From NCBI GenBank assembly GCA_025765615.1, contig JAIVFJ010000177.1, positions 1-64,000 of the forward strand: DNA of 64,000 bases, given 5' to 3'. Below, one piece after another: positions 35,897 through 46,375 of the stretch. Both the position numbers and the translations under genes were made by a program. Origin of the DNA: Zopfochytrium polystomum. Its lineage: Eukaryota > Chytridiomycota > Chytridiomycetes > Chytridiales > Chytridiaceae. A model generated the notes under the pieces. It did not search any database, had not been told where the DNA came from, and was given only the letters and a program-made list of their open reading frames with translations. How positions within the stretch are numbered: position 1 is the stretch's first letter; each line of letters starts with the position of its first letter.

Positions 35897-36373
35897 GGCC
35901 GCTTTTTGGTGTGGTTTTGGGTCTTTTTTTCTTTTTTTTATTTTTATTTTATTTTATTTGCTTTTGACTTTGGGCTTGAACAACCTTTGGTTCAAGGTTT
36001 GTTTTTTTTTGGGGAACACATGGTTCAACGTCAGGCCTTGGATGTTTCAAAGACTGGAACCAAACAGATAATTTGATAAAGATAGAACGTGTAAAATGTT
36101 TAATGGTTTCATTGGATTTGTCCCGACTGAAAAGGGACTCCCAGTTCGCTGTGAAGGTGGTGAGGCATCAAAGTGACCAGGCTGCTCGAAGATGGCAGGT
36201 GTTCTCTTTATCGTCTGGAAAGAGAGTGAAATCCGCAGCTTTAGCCTTCACCTTGCTGAAGCTCTGAGGAGTTGGGATTGGCATTTCGCATGGGTCTGTG
36301 CAAATAGACTTTGTTTGTTTTTTCTCCTGCCAATGGCTTCAATCTTTTTGGCAGGCAGGATTGTTCCATGACC
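35897..36373. other. Upstream region of TFG2
   Basis: T/A-rich DNA just upstream of the TFG2 start (35897-36010), then unique-looking sequence with no supported gene. Confidence 0.5.
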
Positions 36374-36901
36374 TCAAATCTTCCTCTGCAGTCTTATCAA
36401 TTTTGGTTTTTCCTGAAGATGCTCTTCCAATAGAAAATCCACGCTTTCATTGGGTAGGTTGACATACTTTTCTGCAACCAGAACAGCATTGACTGAGGAC
36501 TTGAGTTCTTCTGCATTTGATTTATCATTCTTTCCACATCTGCCAGACCTATCCATTTCCTGCACATGATTGAAGGTTTGTTCAACTGGGTTTGTTCCAA
36601 GGCTGTGAGTATTCAAGACTGGGAAAGGAGCTTCATCCTTTTTCTTTGCATCTTTTGCATCCTGAATATTCTCAGGTAGGCTCAGCAAATTCTTGAGAAG
36701 AGCTTTCAAAGCCGCTGCATTCATTAAGTTGCCCCACACATCACTGTTCAGAGCAGAGAAAAGTGACTTTGTTGCAGTAGAGGGGATTGTAATTTACTTC
36801 CAAGCTTTGCTTGGAAGTATTCCATGACTTCATCACATACTGCCATTCTTTCGCTTTCAGGAAGTCCTCAAGTGTCAAATGCATCATAAATGCGGGCAAT
36901 C

Positions 36902-37313
36902 TGTAAATAGTCTACTCTGAGTGAGTTGGTGGAAGGAGTGAATGAAGTGGAGATGTGTGTTTGTGGGTGGTCCTTTTCCCCAACTTGGAGAGAAAGGAGA
37001 AAAACTCTGTTATGAATTATTGATACATGATGATGACATACACGCTGTAATAGTTGCTAGGCAAGCGTGACCGGCACAGGGTAAAAACCTCTCCTATATT
37101 ATCTGCTTGAGCAGAGGAGGAGGAAAACTGTTGACACTTGGTTTCTGTTCCACTTAATACTCAGAGTATTTGTCATCAGCGCAAGCAGTGCCCAGGTCTG
37201 CATTGGTAGTGGCTCACTCTCCCATGGGCATCATGAGAACGATAACTGACAGTCACAATAGGTTCAGGTCTGTCTTGTGCCTCTTGCTGCTAACCAGTCA
37301 GTTCCGCCTAACA
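36902..37313 (-). repeat. Family-B solo LTR with target duplication CAATC
   Basis: It runs TGTAAATAG to CCTAACA on the + strand and is flanked by CAATC at 36897-36901 and 37314-37318. No internal element is left, so it is a solo LTR from LTR-LTR recombination. It interrupts the minus-strand element gene. The orientation is set by TGTTAGG being the LTR 5' end. Confidence 0.92.
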
Positions 37314-38903
37314 CAATCATGCCTGCACCTTGTGATAGCCGAGATCAGTAATCTGTTTGATGACTGGTTTGCTAAAGGCCAGCCGTCCTTGCTCAACATC
37401 CATTGCATCAGGATCCCACCACTTTCTTGGAAGAATTTTTGAGTCTGAATCTGATTCTGTCACTTGTTTCCACGCTTCACTGGGGCTGAGATCTGCAAAT
37501 TCTTTGAGCTTGAGAAAGTTTTGGACCAGTTGTTTGCACTTTAGGTGAGCTGGGTCCTCAAAAAAGGTCAGCAAGTGCTTCCCAGATGGATCATGCTGGT
37601 TCTTTGGTGGAATGTGAAGGGCTTTCCAAATGTCCTGTCCAGGAAAGTATTTCACTTCAAGGCTCGTCGCCTCCACATCAAGAAAGTCATTCTTCATGTC
37701 TTTGAGCAGAAAAAGCTCCTTTGATAGGTTTGCCCTACGTCCTGACTGCAGAAGTTGCTGTTTAAGCATTTTATAGTCTGAGAGGTGCCATAGACGCTCT
37801 TGCAGTGTGCAATCATTGGCAAGCTTGTCACAAACGTCTTCAAGGGTGCAGGCAGTAGGAGTGTTGGCTCCATATCAGCAGTTGTTAGGTTTGAGCAACC
37901 TGGATGAATGCTTGCACAGACGCTGAGAAGTGGTCTAATTTCAGCAGTGGGATTTGAGTTGTCACCAGACCAAGCACTGGTGCTCAATCTTTTGAAAGTA
38001 AGACAGTTGCTGGCACAATCCATAAAGATCTGGTAGTAAAGAGCAGAAAACATGACCTTCTTCCATACTTTTTGCAGGTGATCATCATCAATATTGCAGG
38101 AAGGCCCATCCAGTTGCCACTGCAAAGAGCTGCATTTTTCGAACAAAGTTGTTCTCTGCAATCTCCACATGCAGCTGGTGGGTTGGGAAACTTGAGATAT
38201 TGTTGCATCCTTTAGACTGCTCCTGTATCAGCTCCATTTCCGTATCATCATCCACTTCCCTTAAGTCTGCTTGAGTAGAAGGACCCCTTTCGTCGAGGGG
38301 GGGGGGGGCCAGCAGCCCAAACTGCCAACCGCCACCAGGCCTCCCACATATGGCAGGACCCAAAAACTGGGCGTATTGGACTTGAGGTTGGGCCACATGC
38401 AGTAGGGCTTACCCCAAAACGGCTTTTTCCTAATTGGACTTAGTTTTTTCGACCCCCCAGCTCTCCTAAATCTGACACAATGTCTTCAGTCGCTGCCCTT
38501 GCTCAAAGCCTCCAGCTTTTTTGCATGAAGCAGTTTGCAACGTTGAGAAGATTGCGTTTGCATATCATTGCAGTCTGATTCTCGTTTTCGCTTTAGTGAA
38601 AGGTGTTTTAGTATCAAGTCCTTCTCCGGAAATACAGAAAGTGACGGATGGGCTTCAGGGCATCTACCTCAGGAGCCTTTATGTAATCAGATGCCTTCTC
38701 AATGACATGGTCTGCAGCAGCAACAATCCGTGAAGTTTTGTTTTCCCCTGAATGAAGCTTGTATGTTTGGCATACGCTGCATGTGCGAGTTGGGAGACTC
38801 CAAGAAATGAGCTTGTGGTTGAATTGTTGTAAGGAAAGTGAGCAACCTGTGCAGTTGCTCCATCTGTTGTCCAGCTAGTTATTGGAATCCCAAGTTCTGC
38901 CAT

Positions 38904-39211
38904 TGTTATGAATCACCCTCTGAAAACCTCTGGAACCTTCCAGAACATTCCTTCATGGAACCTTGTGGAACCTTCTGGAACCTTCTTTGCTTTCCTGACT
39001 TGTCTTGTTGTCATTGGTATCATTGGTATCATTGTATTACTAATTGCTCTTTCTGGAACTTTCTTTGAGTCTTGACAAGGAACACTCTCAAGAGGTATAA
39101 AAGGGGGATGGGGGACCTGTCCCATCCCTCAAGTGAATTATTGTTTCCAATACAATCATCACTCCTCTCAGTTACTTGTCTACCTTGTCCTGTCCTGCCC
39201 TGTTCCTGACA
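38904..39211 (+). repeat. Family-A solo LTR, short form, target duplication GCCAT
   Basis: It starts TGTTATG, ends CTGACA, and is flanked by GCCAT at 38899-38903 and 39212-39216. At 308 bp it is 45 bp shorter than the other copies because one nine-module block of the heat-shock array is absent. The TATA box (TATAAAAG) is intact. It disrupts the minus-strand element gene. Confidence 0.93.
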
Positions 39212-39844
39212 GCCATGGGTTGACAGGCATCAAGAAGGTGCTTTCGAGTTTGATCAATGCTGGAGCTTGAAGTCATATATGTTTGTAGACAGAAGTCTGA
39301 GAATTCTGTGTGTCTGTCACAGTCAAGGCTGTCACGTAATGAGCCTGATCACAAGGGCTGCCTCAACTGCACACTAGATTTCGCCATGCCTGAAATTAAC
39401 TGTCTCAACAGCAATTTGAATCCTTGAGGAAGGAAATCTGTTGAGTCATATTGAGTGTTGGCATAACAATGGTCTTCTGGGCCAGTCACACCAAGTCGAG
39501 CTTCCCAGTTTCGGCATTTATCATAAAGCCAGTGGTATACGCAAAGACCAAGCACTGCTGGGCATTTTTTTTTGCACTAGACCGCGCAATTTGCTCAAGG
39601 GGCTGCGAACATTAAGTGGTGTTGGCTCTGGGTGCTGATTTTGTTGATGACAACGAGAAACACATCTTTCAATGTTCTGCTTCGTCTTTTCAAAAGCTTG
39701 CAACTCCTGTTTGTATGCAAGCTGCAATCTTATGTGAGCTCTCAGGAGTTCCTTAGACAAATCCAGTCTATACTCAAGAATATCGCTCCAGCCACATGCA
39801 AGAAATCCGTCGTCTGGCTTATTGAGGCAATTTATTCTTATCAA

Positions 39845-40779
39845 AGAAGCTCAAAGTGTTCTTTGGAGCAACTGGGAAACAATTAGCACCATTCTTGTCA
39901 AAGGCTTTCCAAACAAACAAACTTACCATCTCACATTTCTTTGTTTCCTTGAATTTCCTCGATTTATTGGCGTTTCTTGAGACATCTGCAGCATGAAGAA
40001 ACTGTCCTCGGCAAAGACTAAAGGAAACTGGGGCTGGGACGTCGATTTAGTCTCACGTGTCCACATATAAACAAGGGACAGCCCTCTGGCTACCTAGTGT
40101 TACGTAATTTATGTTTTTGATTTGGAGTGTGAGAAGTGACAGCCTGTAACTTAGTCTTTTAGGAGAGTGCACAAGGTCGCGGCCGTTTGCAACAGTGCTA
40201 GCTGGTGTTCAAGCCTGACTATTAATTTCTGACCACTTTTTCCAATATGCCGCAGACGATGGCTGGACAGAGACAGAGCTGCCGCCAGGGTAGTCCCACG
40301 AAGGGGTCTTGGCACGGCGGAAGTGCCTGTCTCTTGCCCATTCGTTGTGCCGCTGGCCTTATGGCGGACTGGAGGGTTTGAAGTCAGAGGGTATTTCCTC
40401 CCGCGATGTTTCCTCCCGCCTGCTCCTATGGGCAATCTATTTGACTATATTATCTGTTCCCTCAAAGGTTTCTCTGTTGGGATGGCATTGGGGAAGTTGG
40501 CTGAGGACTGGGACTACACGACCTAGTTCGTCCGGACTCACCGAGCCTAGATTGGCCAGTGAATCTTCTGGGTATAGTTCAAAAGGAAGGCCCTGGACAG
40601 TGCAGCGACGAAAGGGTTGATGATCCTTTTTTTTGTCCTTGCGTCGTTAATGATTATGTACTTTGTTTGATACGGCGTTGGTGTATTATTAAATAACGCC
40701 TGCAATCGCGTCATCATTAACCCTCCCTCCTTATGGTTTGCGTGTGGAGTTGTATGTGTGAGTGTGCGTGCTTGTGTGC
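39845..40779. other. Intergenic region
   Basis: No supported gene. The short frames on both strands have no recognisable domain. It separates the broken element from the Asp-rich ORF. Confidence 0.4.
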
Positions 40780-41044
40780 TCATTTCCGCGCGAAGGACGA
40801 CGACGAAGACCCGCCGCCGTGCAAGCGCTTGCGCCGCCGCGTGCCGTCGTCGTCGTCATCTTCAACATCATCGTCATCGTCTCGCCGCCGCCGCATGCGC
40901 ACGCTCCCGCTCCGGAGCACGCCGACCTCCGCCGACGTCCCGCCGTTGCCCGACCCCGCCGACGCAGCCGCGGCTTCGACGAGGTCGGTTAGGAGCCCGT
41001 CCAGCTCGGACGCGGCTGCGGCGGAGGAGTTGTCGCTGTTGTCG

Positions 41045-41095
<51 letters not shown>

Positions 41096-41331
41096 GAAGA
41101 TGACGAAGCCGACGCTTCCGAGTCGCCGTCGCCGTCATCGTCGGGGTCAAAGTCCGCATCGTCGGCGTCGTCCTCGTCGACTTCCTCGCCGTCGTCGTTG
41201 CGGCCTTTGGCGAGTGCAGCGACGGCGGGCGCCTTGCCCTTCCCCTTGACGTCGACCTCGTGGCCTGCGGCGGCGGGGGCGGCCTCGTCCGAGATTGAGG
41301 AGGTGGGGTGGTCGTTATCGTGGTCGCCCAT
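40780..41331 (-). CDS. Small Asp-rich protein
   Basis: The 183-residue frame starts MGDHDNDHPTSSISDEAA. It has a run of 18 Asp (about residues 78-96), a preceding acidic segment DEDDADDADFDPDDDG, a short possible helix (SELDGLLTDLVEAAAAS), and a basic end with RMRRRR, RRRKR and GGGSSSSSF. Such mixed acidic/basic low-complexity proteins are often histone chaperones or chromatin-remodeller subunits (Chz1- or Swc5-like N-termini), but no diagnostic domain is visible, so function is not assigned. The ATG is preceded directly by an 18-bp T-run on the coding strand and the transposase remnant, so its promoter may be displaced or the gene may be broken. Confidence 0.5.
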
Positions 41332-41339
41332 TAAAAAAA

Positions 41340-41875
41340 AAAAAAAAAAAAATTATTGGTGACTTTCTTTCGAGCACGACAACGGAGCATACCTCCTAAT
41401 CTCTGTAACTGTGATCTCAGCAAGCTTTGCATTGACCAACTCCTTAAAGCTCTCAGCGCTACAGTTGCAGTTAAACCGACACCGATGAAGCAACTACTTC
41501 AGCTTTGACCACGCGATCTCAATTGGATTCAACTTGCAATGAAACTTTGGGAGGAAAATGGCAATATGACTGCGCTTCGGCATTTGTACCTTCCACCTTC
41601 GTTGTCATGGCTTGGAAGTAAGACTCCATTTCCAAAATACGTATGCCACAACATCCAGTGCGCTCTTTGTCATTGGCGGGTTGATTCTTTGTGTGGCAGC
41701 TGTGCAGTCGAATCCATTTAAGTGCATTGAAGATGGACAAACAAAGACGACACTGACCTTGACACTTATGCCTCAGTCCCTCCTCAAAAACCCCGCGCTC
41801 TTCCAGGTGTTTTATCCCCTTCCCCGTAGGGTTTAACACGAATCGGGCCATTTTTCCCAGGAGAGCACAAGACAT
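41340..41875 (-). pseudogene. DDE transposase remnant, C-terminal part
   Basis: Minus-strand frames show FVLNPTGKGIKHLEERGVFE, then CCGIRILEMESYFQ, then after a frameshift near 41565 IAIFLPKFHCKLNPIEIAW (about 41567-41510) and a stop. The order NPTGKGIKH, CC..R.L...P.F, FLPKxHCxLNPIE is typical of a Tc1-like DDE superfamily common in fungi; the final Glu is the catalytic E. The N-terminal part with the two Asp residues is missing or lies beyond the gypsy fragment that adjoins it on the left of its start. Confidence 0.7.
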
Positions 41876-42144
41876 ATGTGCTTGTCTCCAGAGACTTCTA
41901 CTGACCAGGCATGAGGAAGTACATCAAGAACTATGTCAGCAGCTCTGAAACCTGTCAAAGAAAACAAATCCAGCAGACACAAGCCCTATGGACCTCTGGA
42001 ACCCCTCCCAATTGCCGTCAGCCCTTGGTCATCAATATCCACGGACTTGTGAAACTGCCTCCATCCCATGGATTTGACTCTGTTCTTGTTGTTATCTGCA
42101 GAAGGAAAAAGATGGTCCATTTATTCCCTGCACTGAGACTATAG
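41859..42144 (+). pseudogene. Integrase fragment of a family-A-like chromovirus
   Basis: It begins at GGAGAGCACAAGACATATG, equivalent to 7093 of element 1, and follows the integrase zinc finger and the start of the core (MRKYIKNYVSSSETCQRK, then KLPPSHGFDSVLVVICRRKK). A zinc-ligand Cys has changed to Ser, and small losses shift the frame. It ends near CACTGAGACTATAG and is joined within a few bases to a family-B LTR start. Confidence 0.8.
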
Positions 42145-42154
42145 TTGAGAAGGG

Positions 42155-42240
42155 TGTTAGGCGGAATTGACTGGTTAGCAGCACAGAGGCACAAGACAGA
42201 CAGACCTGAGCCTATTGTGATTGTCAGTTATCGTTCTCAT
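42155..42240 (+). repeat. Family-B LTR 5' end, fragment
   Basis: TGTTAGGCGGAATTGACTGG is the best preserved family-B LTR 5' end. The match stops after GTTATCGTTCTCA. It follows the integrase fragment in the same orientation, as a 3' LTR would, but the integrase is family-A-like. Confidence 0.75.
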
Positions 42241-44036
42241 ATGTGTGCGAGATCAAGCGACTTTAGCAACTGCTTGTCCAAGGTCATGGCCAGGACCAAC
42301 TTGATGAGTTTGTGCGCAAACTGCAGAGCAAACTGCGCACAGACCTCACACGTGGCTCGGCTCATAGTCCTTTTGGACCATCTGTGGCATCACTTCAAAA
42401 ACAATGATGCCTGCTTCGACAATCTACAGAACATCATGGATGAGCTTACTGTTGTCTTGACTGCCCTTGAGGAAGATGAAGAGGAAGACCACAGGAACCG
42501 CTGCAGCAACTGCAACTGGCGTCAAGGGGGCAGCAACCACTGTGACAACAATGACAACTGCGATAATAGATGCCACCAAAGTGACCACAACTAAGGAGGT
42601 TGAAATGACCTTGAGCAAGCAGAACGAAGCAATTGCCAAGGAAGCCACATCAGGAACCATGACAACACAAACGCGAATTTGACCGTTTGTCCATTTAAAT
42701 TCATTCGTGTTAAACCCAACTTTCCTGTAATGGTTTGCGGCTGTCGCACAAGTTCCTGTTGCTCCAAAGGCAATGGCAGAACTGCTTGCGAATAAAGCTT
42801 GTCGCTCTCATCTCCACATTCACAGGTATTTTCCCAAGTCAGACTGGAGACTTGCAATGCATCGCTGGCCATTGCGTCATGAACCTGACTGTTGTCAAAA
42901 ACGAAACAGAATTGCGATGCATCAGAACCAAAACCAAAGGGGGCCTAGAGCGTGTCAATAGTACAGCTTGTTTGCTCGACCGCAATTGGTTTGTCATGTA
43001 TCCCTCCTTGGACTCTATGTGATCCAAGAAAATTGTTGGGTCTGTCACAACTTCTCGCACAGTCTTAGAAGAGTGCGCGGATGCCTCCTTGTCTGAGCAT
43101 TTGACAAGCCCATCAGGAGCTATGAATGACGATACCAGTATGGAAATTGAATCATTCTTTGGTGCCAAAGGAGCGAAACAAAACCGGACAAATGTTTTGG
43201 TTTGGTTCGGTGTTGTTTTTTCAAATCCCGCATCCATGCGATTCAAATCATCGATATAATGTGCTGAGAGAGGGGGCGCCGCTCTTTCGGAATGAGACCG
43301 TCGACGAGACCCCAGCTCTGGCTTTCAATGTTAGCCCGCCACGCGTTTCCTCCTCCACCCTAAACTGAGGGACTGACTGAATAAGGGACTGACGATGCGC
43401 TTTGGCCCCGCCGGGCCGCGACCAAGGGAAATACAGGAATCAGAGGTGTTTTTTTTTTTTTTTTTTTTTTGGAGGGGGGAGCTTGAGGAAGAAGGCGGTT
43501 ACGTCATTGGTGCTGTCCGTTCCCTTTGTGCCGGTGGTGAAGAGCTGGCTGCTTTTCCGTCGTCAGAGGCTGTTGGAATTCGTTGAAGCCCCCGCTGCGG
43601 GAATACGAGCGGCGTTTAGGTATCGGGCAGATCGCGAGATATCAAGTTTGCGTGGTGTTCGCCGTGGGTCTTTCTTGAAACTTTGCGCACCGGATGCGAG
43701 GTCGCGAGCGTTGAACTTGCCATGAAGCGACACTTCCAAAATTCAAATGGGGGGAGTATATGTTGATCTGCAAACAAACGGTCGGGTTGCGGGGGGCAAG
43801 CACCCAGAAATAACTTTGAACGGCGCGTCCGTTTTCAGAAACCTGGGCGTTTTCGAACCACCTGCAGTGGGCTGGTAGTTCGGGGTCTTCTCTCGATGCA
43901 TTCATTGAGCCGAGTTTTGATTTCATTTTTCTCGTGGTGCTTGCTTTCAAATTTCACCGCGGAAGAACGCTATTACATTTCTACTTTATTTTCCTTGCGG
44001 TTTCTCTATTTGGCACGACACCAAACCACTTGTAAA

Positions 44037-44067
<31 letters not shown>
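42241..44067. other. Decayed region, no supported gene
   Basis: Minus-strand frames at 42591-42872 and 42839-43246 may be old transposase sequence but are not recognisable. GTTTAACACGAAT near 41833 and ATTCGTGTTAAAC near 42704 are inverted copies and could mark the ends of one unit. Also a T-run at 43448-43470 and (AT)n at about 44045-44069. Confidence 0.4.
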
Positions 44068-45345
44068 TCAAGGCCCGCATCCTGTCCGATACCATGAAAA
44101 GAAGCCCATGAGCCGTCCAGTTTTTAGACCAACCGTTATGCCGTACACGTGGTGAGGAAAGTCGTCCAGTTCCGACTGCTCCGAAATTCCGTACAGGATG
44201 GGCGTGTTGCCAGCGGCTTTGGACGAGAGAAACCCAGCACAGTGCCTCGACAGTGTTCGCATGAGCCACTTGCCGTCATAAGCTTTTGCGATGCGCTGCG
44301 AGCCTAAGTGGGAGCTAGTTTTACCCATATTGCGAATGGTGACGGCGGTTTGGCCTCTCCAATCAAAGTAGCTGTCTGCGAAAGCGTCCGAGCAGAACGA
44401 ACAATCGCCTGGGCAGAGTTTGGACGCCGGGACGTAGCAATCTGCCAGTTCGGGTTGCAAATGACTGTGCGAATCGGCGTAACGAGAAAAGAAGTGGCTG
44501 TGCAGCCCGTTCAGCTCTTCCAGCCTGAAGGGGTACTTTGGGTCGTACGCGCCCCCTGTTGCAAGGTCAAACACTTGGCGATCCACCACCTTTGAATGGG
44601 CCTCCCGCAGCCGATCGAGGACGGTCTCGCACTGATTCGAAAACATGAAGGGCATAGTCGCTTTAGAGTAGTACCCGCCGAACCCGTCGTCCAGCAGGCT
44701 TCTGCTCATCTTGGCGCGACACCACGCCACGACGGTCGCATCCACGAGCAGGGCGAACCAACCGCCGGCGGGCACGCAGTCGCCGTCATGCTGCAGCAGC
44801 ACCGTGGCCCGCCCGTCTTGGACGACCCTGACCGTCACCTCGTCGCCGCCGCCGCCGCCGCCGACCCCACTGCCGGCCGTGACCCGTCCACAGCGCCAGT
44901 GCCGCACGGCGGGGTCCCGGTAAATGTTCTTCCCGACCAGCGGCATCATCGGGTCGTCGTCATCGTCAATCTCTTCTTCGATAAACTCCCAGACGTAGCC
45001 GACCGCCTCCGGGTCGACCAAGCTGTGCCAAGCGGCGACCGGATCGGCGTCGTCGGTGACGTCGGACACATATTTGCGCTGGGCTTTGCCGCCTCGGAGG
45101 GCCGACGTAGGGTGACGCTCGCCGAGGACCTCGCAGCGGCCGAAAGCGTGGCGGGCGACGGCGTCTGACTGCACGGCGTCGCGCCAGCGCCTGCAGACGA
45201 GGCGGAGGCGGAGGAGGGCGCGCACGGCTTCGATGCGGCAGAGGGGGGAGCTGGGAGTGCCAACGAACGCCTTGAGGATTGCGTCGAGGATCTCGGGCGG
45301 CATCGCCGACTCTGACGCAGAAGCCCGGACGATAGGCGATGAAGA

Positions 45346-45377
<32 letters not shown>

Positions 45378-45378
45378 T
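44068..45378 (-). CDS. F-box protein
   Basis: A single exon of 436 residues from the ATG at 45378 (MAPPPPPPPPPSS); the open frame extends 44 codons further but this ATG is the best start before the domain. After a Pro/Ser stretch, MPPEILDAILKAFVG and LLRLRLVCRRWRDAVQSDAV form an F-box (about residues 25-75), the Skp1-binding module of SCF ligases. The rest is a compact, conserved-looking domain with TVRVVQDGRATVLLQHDGDC, GWFALLVDATVVAW and LYGISEQSELDDFPHHVYGI, of unknown type, possibly a substrate receptor. It would join CUL1 complexes. The gene ends close to an (AT)n tract. Confidence 0.8.
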
Positions 45379-45974
45379 TTGTGGGTGAAGCGAGCTGAAG
45401 GCGGATTTTCTGGACTTTGCAATGATTGATGGTCTTTTCTTCTGCTTCGAGACGGACGGGACAGACACCCAGGAAGGAAGGAAGCAGACACCGCGGAGGA
45501 GGTTGCCCAAAAAATTGGGGTTTCAAAACAACCGACTGAACCACTTCAGTTATTGAAAAAAGGGATAAAATAAAGGATTGAACCTTGCGCGCCAAACAAA
45601 AGGCTTCCTCGTGGGCCTGGGAAGGAAGCAGGCCCCAACCCGGCGCCCCCCCCACCCACACACATGTCTGTGTTTTTTGCGTTCTTTCCATGTCCCCCCC
45701 CTAATATGCATTGCACGGGGACAATAACTGTTGTATCTTCAACTTCCAACACGATTTCCCCTTCCTTATCGGTCGACTCTCACCAGGATCGACATTGCTG
45801 GTGATGCAGACCGCCGTACGCGCCGCCCCCGATCCAACCAAACCATTTCAATCCTTGCGCAGGGCCTCGTTTTGGGTCTGCGGTCAAGCCACACCTGCAC
45901 TCAGAGGGAAAACTCTTTCCAAGGAAGATTAGATAAGAGATAAAATCATTCACAACCATGCACCACAGGAAAAG
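45379..45974. other. Upstream region of the F-box gene
   Basis: No gene supported. It has a C-run near 45640-45652 and short frames only. Confidence 0.45.
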
Positions 45975-46110
45975 AAGGAGCTCTCAAGTTACTTGGACCC
46001 TAATTGTAACTCAAGAGCCAAGGGGAGCTCATCTCAATGATAGTGAGGTGCATTGCAATTACAGCAGGAAACTTGACAATTAGTCAAAAAATTAGGTCTA
46101 CATACGTCTC
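45975..46110 (-). repeat. Dispersed repeat, second copy
   Basis: GAGCTCTCAAGTTACTTGG, CTAATTGTAACTCAAGAGCC and GATAGTGAGG align inverted to 18310-18460. The AATTAGTC-rich right end corresponds to the left end of the other copy. Confidence 0.6.
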
Positions 46111-46375
46111 ATAGTAAAGTAATAGCATATGGAGAACCTAAACTATGCCAACACCGTACATAAGATACTTGTGAATCTCATACTCCCCTCCCGTGAGCCA
46201 CACCTTCTCTCCGAGTACTGCACCGCCGAAAAAAGGGGAAAAAAAATCAACCAAGTCTCCAATGTCGACGGTTTCGCGGGTGAGGGTTGTGGAGGGAGGA
46301 GCGACCAAAGCACGCACACAGATTTGTGTATCCTTCAATTCAAAAAAACCCCGCAACTATTTTCAGATCCTCACG

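Larger units (their letters stand above)
36374..39844 (-). pseudogene. Broken transposon-like gene split by two solo LTRs
   Basis: Reading from the right, minus-strand frames without ATG continuity cover 39844-39349, 38903-38679, 38396-37694, 37769-37317 and 36739-36374. They resume across both LTR insertions, showing that the LTRs landed in it. Notable segments are ITSWTTDGATAQVAHFP (38.85 kb), LLTFFEDPAHLKCKQLVQN (37.57 kb) and GTNPVEQTFNHVQEMDRSGR (36.55 kb). A TDGA motif followed by a DPxHLxK motif recalls the RNase H-fold core of P/hAT-type transposases; that is a guess. Stops and frameshifts abound. No terminal inverted repeats were identified. Confidence 0.5.

Noticed and set aside
40780..41331. 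Naming the Asp-rich ORF as SWC5 or CHZ1
   Set aside because: The acidic segment is suggestive, but the diagnostic BCNT or CHZ motif is not present.
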